Shown here piece after piece: positions 33,093-41,271 of a DNA stretch of 64,000 nt. The translations under genes and the position numbers were made by a program. Origin of the DNA: Clostridiales bacterium oral taxon 876 str. F0540. Its GTDB lineage: Bacteria > Bacillota > Clostridia > Clostridiales > Clostridiaceae. The notes below the pieces were generated by a model. It was not told the DNA's origin. It searched no databases and was given only the letters and a program-made list of their open reading frames with translations. The stretch lies in contig KE993508.1 in NCBI GenBank assembly GCA_000466585.1, forward strand, positions 60,212 to 124,211. Direction: 5' to 3'. Within the stretch, counting starts at the first letter, position 1, and every line of letters begins with the position of its first letter.

Positions 33093-34115
33093 TTATGCGC
33101 TTATAGCATTTAATATTAACAGCTCCATTTCAGTTTTACTTTCAACGGAAGAACTTTTAAGCCTTTCTTCAGTACATAAACATAAATTAACTGCACTTTT
33201 TAGTCCGTTCATAGAAAACTTCTTACTTTGCGTTATCATTTTTTCACATATATATGGATTAAGCTTTAGTTCTTTAGCGAGAGTATCTTTGTTCTTACCC
33301 TCCTCTATACCAAATCTTAACTGAAGGAGAAGATTAAACTGCCTTTCTACCATATATAAAATATACGGTATCTTTTCACCTTTAAAAATAAGCTCATTTA
33401 GTATTTCAAGTGCCTTCTCTAGCTTTCTTTGAGAAATGTTATCTACAAGGCTGAAAATATCATTATCAGTTTTTTGAGGAAGCATATTGATTACATCTTT
33501 TTTTGTTATGTCTCTTCCAAAGGTATAACAACACAGCTTTTCAATTTCGTTTTCAACAATATTCATATCATTATTCAAGCCTTCACAGAACAATTTCAGT
33601 TCAATCTTTCCAATATTTTTTCCCTTTTCTTCAAATATAGCTTTTACTTTCCTTTCGAGGTTTGCTCCCTTAAGCTTATCGAACTTAACTACACAGGCTT
33701 TCTTATCAAGCTTTTTTATTTTTCCACTGGGCTTTTCTCTGTCATTTTCAAATACATAGTACAAGATGAAAATGCAGTGATCCGCTGGCTGCTCAATATA
33801 TCTTCTTACTGCCTCAAATTTTTTATTTGACTCCTTATCCTCGGACTCTCCTAAAAAATTCGCTCTAAAAACTACTACTATCTTTTTCTCACTCATAAAT
33901 GGAACTGTTTCGCAGGTATTAATGACAGCATCCATGTCAGCGGTAAGTCCGTCAAATTGAACATAATTCAAACTTTCAAAGTCAGAGCGCAAATTCTTAT
34001 CTTTAATAATCTTTATATTCTCCTTTATTAATGCTTCGTCAGCCCCACAAAAAATATAGCAATTATCAAACTTATTATTCTTTATTCTCTGTTCTAAATC
34101 TAAAATTTCAAGCAA
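33093..34115 (-). CDS. holA: DNA polymerase III delta subunit HolA
   Basis: HolA is the clamp-loader subunit that opens the beta clamp. The 340-residue protein has the N-terminal FCGADEALIKENI block near residues 22-34, the AAA-like fold with VPFMSEKKIVVV near 67-78, and a helical collar domain (PYILYMVERQFNLLLQLR). The start is TTG with an AAAGGGG site 9 bases upstream. It is 20 bases downstream of comEC, the common comEC-holA order opposite rpsT. Confidence 0.92.
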   Translation of the reverse strand: MLEILDLEQRIKNNKFDNCYIFCGADEALIKENIKIIKDKNLRSDFESLNYVQFDGLTADMDAVINTCETVPFMSEKKIVVVFRANFLGESEDKESNKKFEAVRRYIEQPADHCIFILYYVFENDREKPSGKIKKLDKKACVVKFDKLKGANLERKVKAIFEEKGKNIGKIELKLFCEGLNNDMNIVENEIEKLCCYTFGRDITKKDVINMLPQKTDNDIFSLVDNISQRKLEKALEILNELIFKGEKIPYILYMVERQFNLLLQLRFGIEEGKNKDTLAKELKLNPYICEKMITQSKKFSMNGLKSAVNLCLCTEERLKSSSVESKTEMELLILNAISA

Positions 34116-34135
34116 CCGCCGCTACCCCTTTCAAT

Positions 34136-35908
34136 CTAATTCAAAGTATATATTTTATTAAATATAACTCTATACTCTTTTATAGAATAATTTTTACTAA
34201 AACCTTTGTTAGGAATAAAATTCGCCTTCTTAGGCACTTTTATTATATCATACTTTTTTAAATCTATATCCATAAAACCCTCACTGTTCCTCGTTAAAAT
34301 TATTTTAGAATTATTTGCAGCTATCTCAAGATTAATAGATTTATTTTTATCATTTTTTAGTTTAAACGCTTTTATTGCATAGTTCCTACCCAAGTTAATG
34401 TCTACTGTATCTTCAAGCTCAGGTATGCATTTAGTAAACTTAATTTTTTTCAAATCATTTGGATTTTTTACTTTGCTGCTGCATATAAGTATTTTTTCAT
34501 ATCTATAACTCACAATTACTGCATCATTATATTTCAAATCCACATATTCTACTTTAGGAAAATAACTGTAATTTTGAAATATTAGCATCCCAAATATAAA
34601 TATAGGCATATAAATAAACTTGTTAAATCCTTTTTTAACTAAGATAAAAGATATAATCAAACATAAGATCGCTAAACAATCTATAAAAGAAACCTCACTT
34701 ACCTCAGGAGTTATTTGCATCAGCAAATAATTGGCTCCATTTAATATAATTATTGTGAGTTCCATAAACTTACATATCAACTTGAAAATAATATCAAATT
34801 TTAAAACAATTAAAGCTGCATTTCCTGCAATAACTAATATCGTATATATCGGCAGCAAAATTAGATTTCCCGGCAAAAAACCAAAGCTTAAGCTTCCAAT
34901 AGTCATTCCTGCATAAGGCATAGAAAATGTCTGTGCACTTAGCGTCAGACTTATGCTTTCGTTAACTTTAGAAGGTAATTTGTATAATGCTCTTCGTATT
35001 TTATTATAGTATAATATTATCCCTAAAGTAGATAAATAAGAAAGTACAAATCCTATATCTACAGCATAAAACGGCTGTATCACAATAATCAATACAGCTG
35101 ATAAGCTTAACGCAGATAGACTATCATAATTTTTATATACCTTTTTAGAAAACTTTAATATAAAAATCATGACAAAAGCTCTAACTGTAGCAGGCTGTGA
35201 GCCGGTAAAAATCACATATAAAAGAGACACTGCAATAGATATCTCAATTCCTAAAAATCCCTCCAGTATTTTATAAATAACTGCCATATGAAAACCGGAC
35301 ACACTTATAGCATGTATAACTCCTAATTGTTTGAATTCTTCTTTTAGATCTTCATTTAAGTAGTTTGTGCTTCCAAAGCATAGAGACATTATCAAAGCTG
35401 AATTTTCTTTTATAAGATATTGATTGAATTTATTATAGGTTTTTCTCTTTAAATCATATATAGAAGACATAAAATCTTTATTAGCTGGCTTTATATCATC
35501 AATATAGAAAATACCAATTGTTCCTTTTAAACAGTCCATCTTTGGTTCAAATTTACCTCTAATAAAAACTTGTTCACCTTCTTGAGTGTTTTTCAAGTCA
35601 CCATTAATAACAATTTTTCTTCCGTGAATGCCAGCGATAGAAGAAAACTCATTGATTTTAGTAATTCTTACATTTTCAACTTTATTTAAATTCATAGCTT
35701 TATAATATATTAAATTAGCACTAACACCAATTGCAAAATATAAACAAATTAATATAAAAAAGCGCCTATCAATTGTAAGGAAGATTATAATTAAAAAAGA
35801 TGCAGCTGTAACTGCACCTAGAAATTTGTTTTCTGAAAACAGTATAAAAGATATGCACCCTAAATATAGTCCTACTGCATAATATACTAGTGGTCTAACC
35901 GGCTTCAT
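34136..35908 (-). CDS. comEC: ComEC/Rec2-type DNA channel protein, short form
   Basis: ComEC forms the channel that carries transforming DNA across the membrane. The 590-residue protein has N-terminal membrane segments and an OB-like soluble part (about 60-160), then the Competence domain with GVIHAISVSGFHMAV near 203-217 and many membrane segments to about residue 450. The remaining 140 residues do not show the HxHxDH metal motif of the metallo-beta-lactamase-like domain seen in long ComEC proteins, so the nuclease-like part is missing or degenerate. It overlaps the upstream small gene by 4 bases. A ComEA-like protein is encoded at 42.4 kb. Confidence 0.88.
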   Translation of the reverse strand: MKPVRPLVYYAVGLYLGCISFILFSENKFLGAVTAASFLIIIFLTIDRRFFILICLYFAIGVSANLIYYKAMNLNKVENVRITKINEFSSIAGIHGRKIVINGDLKNTQEGEQVFIRGKFEPKMDCLKGTIGIFYIDDIKPANKDFMSSIYDLKRKTYNKFNQYLIKENSALIMSLCFGSTNYLNEDLKEEFKQLGVIHAISVSGFHMAVIYKILEGFLGIEISIAVSLLYVIFTGSQPATVRAFVMIFILKFSKKVYKNYDSLSALSLSAVLIIVIQPFYAVDIGFVLSYLSTLGIILYYNKIRRALYKLPSKVNESISLTLSAQTFSMPYAGMTIGSLSFGFLPGNLILLPIYTILVIAGNAALIVLKFDIIFKLICKFMELTIIILNGANYLLMQITPEVSEVSFIDCLAILCLIISFILVKKGFNKFIYMPIFIFGMLIFQNYSYFPKVEYVDLKYNDAVIVSYRYEKILICSSKVKNPNDLKKIKFTKCIPELEDTVDINLGRNYAIKAFKLKNDKNKSINLEIAANNSKIILTRNSEGFMDIDLKKYDIIKVPKKANFIPNKGFSKNYSIKEYRVIFNKIYTLN

Positions 35909-36213
35909 TGCTTTTCATTATTCCTTGTGATATTTAATGAATCCGGAACTTTATAACCCTTTAGCCCAGAGTAATTATTGTCTTCCAAATCCACTTCCAA
36001 AGTTATCTTAACTCTATGACTCGGCTCATCGAATTGAATGTCTTTAACCTTAGGTACTCCTTCTCGAGCTCTCATAAGAAAATAATTGCTTGTTATTTCC
36101 TGTGCAGCCTCTCTAGTTACAGAATCATAGCTTAAAAAATAATCTTCTTCGGGTATATTTAAAAATACAATATTGCTTCCCATTACAGTTGTTTCCATAA
36201 TATTTTCTATCAT
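35905..36213 (-). CDS. Conserved small protein upstream of comEC, unknown
   Basis: The 102-residue protein has no recognised motif. It has no membrane segment and no Cys. A middle stretch SYDSVTREAAQEITSNYFLM is probably helical, and the second half, KVKDIQFDEPSHRVKITLEVD, looks like beta strands. The ATG has an AGGAGG site at good spacing, and the 4-base overlap with comEC means the two are likely coupled. No function is claimed. Confidence 0.75.
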   Translation of the reverse strand: MIENIMETTVMGSNIVFLNIPEEDYFLSYDSVTREAAQEITSNYFLMRAREGVPKVKDIQFDEPSHRVKITLEVDLEDNNYSGLKGYKVPDSLNITRNNEKQ

Positions 36214-36387
36214 ATTAATAATCCTCCTGTACTTTTATATACACTTAATAACTACTATGCTTTCATAATTATTTTATCCAAAAGCTATTAGTTTAATCAA
36301 ATGTATTTAAAATATCTATTATGTATATATCACTTAGAACTATATAAGAATACCTTATAATAGAGACTTATCTTGGAGGTGGCTGAA

Positions 36388-36885
36388 ATAAAAATAGGAA
36401 TATTATCAGATACGCATATATCAAAAGACAATTATAAAATAGATGAGCTTTTAAAAAAATATTTTAATGATGTTGATCTTGTTATACATGCTGGCGATTA
36501 TAAAAGCAGCAAAGTTATAGAAGCGATAAAAAAACATAAAAACTTTGTTGGAGTTTATGGAAATAACGATGGAAATGCAGTAAAAGAACTGGTTAGAGAA
36601 AAAGAAATAATTAAACTAAATGGATATAGAATAGGAATATACCATGGACATGGAGAAGGTAAAACTACAATCGACAAAGCCTATGAAATTTTTAAGGAAG
36701 ATAAAGTTGATATCATAATCTTTGGTCACAGTCATATACCGATAATTAAAACCATGAATAAAACTTTAATGCTAAACCCCGGTTCACCAACCAGCAAGCG
36801 AAAAGAACGCTGGTATTCTGTAATAATACTGGAACTTGATAAAAATTGTGTAAATGCACAAATCAAATTTTTTAATAATATATAA
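36388..36885 (+). CDS. YfcE/MJ0936-type metallophosphoesterase, probable ATA start
   Basis: The protein of about 165 residues is a small calcineurin-like phosphodiesterase: metal motifs are SDTH near residue 7, HAGDY near 38, GNND near 62, YHGHGEG near 85 and FGHSH near 115. Such enzymes hydrolyse phosphodiesters; the natural substrate is unknown. The family N-terminus MKIGILSDTH is reproduced if translation starts at ATA 36388, 8 bases after GGAGG. The alternatives are TTG 36373, upstream of that site, and GTG 36379, overlapping it. It is alone on the plus strand. Confidence 0.88.
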   Translation: MKIGILSDTHISKDNYKIDELLKKYFNDVDLVIHAGDYKSSKVIEAIKKHKNFVGVYGNNDGNAVKELVREKEIIKLNGYRIGIYHGHGEGKTTIDKAYEIFKEDKVDIIIFGHSHIPIIKTMNKTLMLNPGSPTSKRKERWYSVIILELDKNCVNAQIKFFNNI

Positions 36886-36892
36886 ATTATAA

Positions 36893-36936
36893 AAAGCACT
36901 ATGTCTGAAAATCTTCATTTGCAGATATAGTGCTTT
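36893..36936. terminator. Bidirectional terminator between the phosphoesterase gene and tRNA-Leu
   Basis: AAAGCACTAT (36893-36902) and ATAGTGCTTT (36927-36936) form a 10-bp stem, extended by GTCTG/CAGAT-type pairs, between convergent units. Confidence 0.75.
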
Positions 36937-36968
36937 ACAATAATTCATTATTAAATTTAACAAAAAAA

Positions 36969-37050
36969 TGGTGCGAGAGACGGGACTTGAACCCGTACGG
37001 TCTCCCACACGCCCCTCAAACGTGCGCGTCTGCCATTCCGCCACTCTCGC
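36969..37050 (-). tRNA. tRNA-Leu (anticodon GAG)
   Basis: The minus strand gives an 82-nt cloverleaf starting GCGAGAG and ending with an encoded CCA. The acceptor arms GCGAGAG/CTCTCGC pair fully, the T arm has GGTTCAAGTCC, and the extra arm is long, as in class II tRNAs. The anticodon loop TTGAGGG reads GAG, closed by a CACGT/GCGTG stem. It decodes CUC and CUU leucine codons. Confidence 0.93.
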
Positions 37051-37113
37051 ATTTTCACAGCGCTTTACATCGCCTAGTTTATATTGAACAGCTTATCTGT
37101 CCTTTACATGGAG

Positions 37114-37143
37114 ATTATAGCATAAAATATAAACACTTGTAAA
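37114..37143 (-). promoter_or_regulatory. Promoter of tRNA-Leu
   Basis: TTTACA (37143-37138), 18 bases, TATAAT (37119-37114) on the minus strand. Confidence 0.6.
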
Positions 37144-37629
37144 GTATTTTTATGCAATCCTAAATGCTAGTGCAAAAATAGATTATTTCATATTACAACA
37201 AAAACTAAAAAAGTTGATTTTAAAAATCAACTTTTTTAGTATCATAAAATTATTTGTTTGGGATGAACTATTTCCTTCTCTAATTTATATAATACAGGTT
37301 AATTATTACATTTTAATTACAACTACATTACAAATATATTAATTTGATATACAAAATAAAAAACAGTTATCTATAAATCTATAGATAACCGTTTTTTATT
37401 GATAACTAACAAAAATATATTGGATTGGGGTTTTGTTTTGTTCAATATATATAATAAATTCAAAATGTGACAATTCAGTGACAATTATAAAAATTATATA
37501 TTAATTAAGTTTTAATAGATAGTTAACAACATCCCCACCTTTTGCATGTCATTCATAATTTTAGTCAAAAATTCAAATAAGGGTTCAAATGAATATTTAA
37601 ATCATCCGAACCCTTTATATATAAGTTTA
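37144..37629. other. AT-rich intergenic region with three strong hairpins
   Basis: No gene-like frame is seen. It contains a near-perfect 18-bp palindrome at 37204-37240 (ACTAAAAAAGTTGATTTT and its complement), a 17-bp hairpin with one mismatch at 37358-37397, and the selC terminator at 37581-37613. The first two have A- and T-runs on both sides and could end transcription in either direction. The 118 bases between them and the 183 bases at 37398-37580 could hold small RNAs, but I see no conserved element. Confidence 0.6.
37581..37613 (-). terminator. Terminator of selC
   Basis: GGGTTC (37586-37581 side) and GAACCC (37608-37613) pair at the base of a loop, about 17 bases after the tRNA-Sec 3' end, with a T-rich stretch after it on the minus strand. 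Confidence 0.5.
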
Positions 37630-37726
37630 TGGCGGGAGTATGTAGGAATCGAACCTACCCATGACGTTATTAGCGCCACAACACAGTTTTGAAGACTGGC
37701 AAGCACACCAGCACTTATCTACTCCC
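37630..37726 (-). tRNA. selC: Selenocysteine tRNA (anticodon TCA)
   Basis: The 97-nt minus-strand RNA has a long acceptor stem (GGGAGTA with TACTCCC), an encoded GCCA end, an anticodon stem CAGT/ACTG with loop CTTCAAA giving UCA, and a very long extra arm between the anticodon and T arms, all typical of bacterial tRNA-Sec. It is charged with Ser, converted to Sec by SelA, and delivered by SelB. It lies downstream of selB with its own promoter, completing a selD-selA-selB-selC locus. Confidence 0.95.
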
Positions 37727-37754
37727 ATAATATTTTGTTACAACATCCATAACG

Positions 37755-37783
37755 ATTTTATTAGAAAACAATATAAATGTCAA
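37755..37783 (-). promoter_or_regulatory. Sigma-A promoter of selC
   Basis: TTGACA (37783-37778), 17 bases, TAAAAT (37760-37755), about 30 bases upstream of the tRNA-Sec 5' end. Confidence 0.75.
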
Positions 37784-37811
37784 TAACAAATACTGTTAAA
37801 TAAGATTATTA

Positions 37812-37873
37812 CTTAACTTCTTATCGCGATTCTTTCTTTTCATGATAAGAAGATATCGCGATAAGAAATTAAG
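37812..37873. repeat. 19-bp inverted repeat between selB and selC
   Basis: Arms 37812-37830 and 37855-37873 are complementary over 19 positions with one mismatch around a 24-base loop; the core TTCTTATCGCGAT is unusually GC-rich for the region. It starts 18 bases after the selB stop and may be the selDAB terminator, though a T-run is weak. Confidence 0.7.
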
Positions 37874-37890
37874 AATCTAAAGCTTAAATA

Positions 37891-39798
37891 TTAATAAAGT
37901 ACTCTTACATCTTCAACACGCTTTGTAAGCTTAAGGCTGTCAAAGTTCTCAAGGAGAGATACAGCAAATTTTCTGCTTGTGTTGAAAAGATCTCTTGCCT
38001 CTGCAGCGGATATGCTTCCCTTTTCTTTTATGAAATCAATCAAAAGCTTCTTTGCCTCTTCATAATATTCAGTTAAGAACACACACTCCTCTGAGGCTTT
38101 TGATAGTTCACCCATGTCAAGAAGAGAGTCATACACCATTTTAAAGGACTTCTTATCTTTTTCTGATGCTGCTAAATCCTCATATTTAGGCGGATTGTAT
38201 CTAGCATCCTTAAACGCATCAATAATTTTATCCTTAATTCTCTGCTGCTCTTTACTGTATTTGATCTGAAATTCTTTCAAAGAGATAAAGCTTCCATGAA
38301 AACTTATTACATTTCGTTCTTCTAAAAGCTTTAGCACCTCATCGTAAGTCTTCTGTTTAATATTTTTGCCAAATATTTTATTTTTAATTTCTTCTTTCGA
38401 TATTCCTGCTTTTAATGGATTATCCTGATGATATTTTAAGAGCAGCTTCTCTAGCTCAGTAGTTTTCTGTTTAATATAGTTTTTATGAATATATAAAGGC
38501 TTATCTAAGGATGTCAGCTTTACAATAATTTTATCCTTTAATAAAACCTTTAGTTTTTCCTCAAGATTTTCTTCATTTTTCCCAAGTGCTTTCAATATAA
38601 CTGCCTCATCAGGATATTCGCAGCTTAATTTTTCAATTGTCTTTTCTAATATGCTTTCCGCACTTCCGCTTTCTTTTATTTTAAGTTCTTCTATATAATT
38701 GCTGTCAAACCTTTTTGCCTTCTTGGCAGCAGGCTCAATTATTATTCCTCCGCCTATTGTATACATAGGAGAATAGTTTCTTATAACAAATCTGTCATTT
38801 CTTTGAGCTGTTAAAGTTTCTTCAAGTCTAAGCTGAACATATGCAGACTCTCCAGGCATTATTTGTTCCTGGTCAAGTATTATGACTCTACAGAGTATTT
38901 CGCTTGTTCCGTGATAAATTCTTACCCTCTGTCTGTTTTCTAAAGGCTTATCACAGGACTTTAAATAATTAAGCTTACAGTCTATCATTAGAGAAGATTC
39001 CATAACAGCTTCTTTTGATACAATATCTCCTCTTTTAATTTCTTCAACCTTAACATTTGATAAATTTATTGCACATCTTTGGCCTGCTTCAGCATACTTT
39101 ACAGAATTCTCGTGGACTTGTATTCCCCTTACTCTGCTTATTTGCATAGATGGATATACCTGAACAGTTTCTCCCTCGCTTATCCTTCCGCTTATAATTG
39201 TCCCGGTTACTACAGTTCCAAAGCCGCTTACAGAAAAAACCCTATCTACAGTAAGCCTAAAATGTCCTTCAGTATCCTTTGCTTCAACTTCCTCAGTAAT
39301 TTTATCAATATCTTGAACAAGCTCTTTAATTCCAGCTCCTGTTTTTGAGGATACAGAATGTATTGGAGCCTTCTCAAGAAAAGTTCCTTTAAAATATTCC
39401 TTAATTTCTTCTTGAACCATTGAAAGCCATTCATCATCTACTAAATCTGCTTTTGTTAAAACTATAATACCTTTTTTTATGTTTAGAAGCTGAAGTATAT
39501 CAAAATGCTCCTTAGTTTGAGGCATTATACCTTCATCAGCTGCAATCACAAGCAGAACCACATCAATGCTGCTTACCCCGGCCAAGGCATTTTTAATAAA
39601 TTTTTCATGCCCGGGTACATCTATGATTCCTGCTCTTTTGCCAGAAGGAAGATCAAAAAAAGTAAAGCCTAGATTTATTGAGATACCTCTTTCTTTTTCT
39701 TCTCTTAAAGTATCAGTTTCTCTTCCTGTTAATGCTTTTATAAGAGTTGTTTTACCATGATCGATATGTCCTGCAGTTCCTATAATAACATGTTTCAT
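37891..39798 (-). CDS. selB: Selenocysteine-specific elongation factor SelB
   Basis: SelB brings Sec-tRNA to UGA codons that are followed by a bSECIS hairpin. The 635-residue protein has the GTPase domain (G1 GHIDHGKT at 10-17, DVPGHEKFI near 58, TKADLVD near 113), beta-barrel domains II-III to about 340, and a C-terminal set of winged helices (about 380-635) that bind bSECIS. The short 15-base gap after selA implies co-translation. Confidence 0.95.
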   Translation of the reverse strand: MKHVIIGTAGHIDHGKTTLIKALTGRETDTLREEKERGISINLGFTFFDLPSGKRAGIIDVPGHEKFIKNALAGVSSIDVVLLVIAADEGIMPQTKEHFDILQLLNIKKGIIVLTKADLVDDEWLSMVQEEIKEYFKGTFLEKAPIHSVSSKTGAGIKELVQDIDKITEEVEAKDTEGHFRLTVDRVFSVSGFGTVVTGTIISGRISEGETVQVYPSMQISRVRGIQVHENSVKYAEAGQRCAINLSNVKVEEIKRGDIVSKEAVMESSLMIDCKLNYLKSCDKPLENRQRVRIYHGTSEILCRVIILDQEQIMPGESAYVQLRLEETLTAQRNDRFVIRNYSPMYTIGGGIIIEPAAKKAKRFDSNYIEELKIKESGSAESILEKTIEKLSCEYPDEAVILKALGKNEENLEEKLKVLLKDKIIVKLTSLDKPLYIHKNYIKQKTTELEKLLLKYHQDNPLKAGISKEEIKNKIFGKNIKQKTYDEVLKLLEERNVISFHGSFISLKEFQIKYSKEQQRIKDKIIDAFKDARYNPPKYEDLAASEKDKKSFKMVYDSLLDMGELSKASEECVFLTEYYEEAKKLLIDFIKEKGSISAAEARDLFNTSRKFAVSLLENFDSLKLTKRVEDVRVLY

Positions 39799-39813
39799 GT
39801 ATTCCCATCTCCA

Positions 39814-41199
39814 CTACATAATCTTTTTAAATGCATCAGTAATTACATCAAAATCTCTGTCAAAGATAGTTCTTAAGTCTAAAATAATTTCCTCATTATA
39901 TATTCTCACTATGATAGGTGTATTATTTTTTCTTAGTTTTTCTTCAAGCTGCTTTGCTGTATAGTTGTTATTTTTAATTTTTAACACATAAGTTTGTATT
40001 TTCTCAGTAGGCATAGAGCCTCCACCTACCATAGAAAAGTCTGTATCTATATTAATTTCAACATTAGGTACTGCTTTTTTTAGTTTATTCTTAAGTCTTA
40101 CAGCTCTTTTTTTATGCTCTTCTTTAGAGCTTAAAATCATATAAAGAGTAGGTATGTTTAAAACAGCCTGCTGCTCATCTAAATAATATTTAAGAGTACC
40201 TTCTAAAGCAGCTAAAGTCATCTTGTCAATTCTCAGTGCACGAGTAAGCTGATTCTTTTTTATTCTATCTATATATTCTTTTTTTCCTGCTATAATACCA
40301 GCCTGAGGTCCGCCAAGCATTTTGTCTCCGCTGAAGGTAACAACATCTATTCCTTTTTTTAGGCTTTCCTGAACTGTAGGCTCATAAGTGAAACCATACT
40401 TTGAAAAATCTATAAGAACTCCGCTGCCTATATCCTCAACTACAGGAATATGATGTTTTCTTCCAAGCTCAACAAGTTCTTCAATAGAAACTTCTTCAGT
40501 AAAGCCCATTATTTTAAAATTTGAAGTATGTACCTTTAAAAGAACACCTGTATCTTCACTGATATTGTTTTCATAGTCATATAGATGTGTCCTGTTTGTT
40601 GTGCCAACTTCAACAAGTTTTGCACCGCTAAAGGTCATAACATCAGGTACTCTGAATGATCCACCTATTTCAACCAGTTGTCCTCTAGAAACTATAGCCT
40701 CCCTGTCTTTACAAAGAGTTGATAGTACGAGCATTACTGCAGCAGCGTTGTTGTTTACTACCATAGCAGCCTCTGCTCCTGTTATTTTCTTTATAATATC
40801 TTCAACATGAGAATATCTTGAGCCTCTTTCACCATTTTCAAGGTTATACTCAAGATTGTTAAAATTTTCAGAGGCGGTAAGCACATTCCGAACTGCCTCT
40901 CTGGGCAGAAGGGATCTTCCCAAATTTGTATGTATTATAACTCCCGTTCCGTTGATTACTTTTTTAAGCCTTGGAGTATTTTTATCTTCAACTAAGTAAA
41001 TAAAATAATCTAGTATATCTTCTCTTTTAAAATCTTCAAGCTTTTGATTTAGTATATCGTTTCTAAATTTATCAATTGTCTCTCTCAGAGCATCAATTAC
41101 TAAAGGTCTTAAAATAGATTTCATTTTTTCAGAAACTATGTCTTCTTTTAAAAGTTCGTCTATTTTAGGCAGCTTTCTTAGCAAGCTTTTATTATCCAT
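39814..41199 (-). CDS. selA: L-seryl-tRNA(Sec) selenium transferase SelA
   Basis: SelA is a PLP enzyme that turns Ser-tRNA-Sec into Sec-tRNA-Sec with selenophosphate. The 461-residue length is standard. The PLP lysine is in SGDKMLGGPQAG (Lys293), and NGTGVIIHTNLGRSLLP near 83-99 is the family N-terminal core. It follows selD, from which it is separated by a 14-bp hairpin, and precedes selB by 15 bases. Confidence 0.96.
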   Translation of the reverse strand: MDNKSLLRKLPKIDELLKEDIVSEKMKSILRPLVIDALRETIDKFRNDILNQKLEDFKREDILDYFIYLVEDKNTPRLKKVINGTGVIIHTNLGRSLLPREAVRNVLTASENFNNLEYNLENGERGSRYSHVEDIIKKITGAEAAMVVNNNAAAVMLVLSTLCKDREAIVSRGQLVEIGGSFRVPDVMTFSGAKLVEVGTTNRTHLYDYENNISEDTGVLLKVHTSNFKIMGFTEEVSIEELVELGRKHHIPVVEDIGSGVLIDFSKYGFTYEPTVQESLKKGIDVVTFSGDKMLGGPQAGIIAGKKEYIDRIKKNQLTRALRIDKMTLAALEGTLKYYLDEQQAVLNIPTLYMILSSKEEHKKRAVRLKNKLKKAVPNVEINIDTDFSMVGGGSMPTEKIQTYVLKIKNNNYTAKQLEEKLRKNNTPIIVRIYNEEIILDLRTIFDRDFDVITDAFKKIM

Positions 41200-41225
41200 T
41201 ATTGCTGTGAATCCTCCCTTTAAGC

Positions 41226-41263
41226 TATCTATAGCTTAAAATATACATCTTAAGCTATAGATA
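41226..41263. repeat. 14-bp inverted repeat between selD and selA
   Basis: TATCTATAGCTTAA (41226-41239) and TTAAGCTATAGATA (41250-41263) pair perfectly around a 10-base loop. It could modulate transcription or message stability between selD and selA. Confidence 0.6.
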
Positions 41264-41271
41264 ATCATTAG

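Noticed and set aside
33429..33830. A 133-codon plus-strand frame
   Set aside because: It lies antisense inside holA, which is clearly coding on the minus strand, and shows no family features.
37398..37580. Short leader peptide-like frame on the minus strand after GGTGGGG
   Set aside because: Only six codons follow the ATG, with no downstream gene to control in that orientation before terminators; too weak to call.
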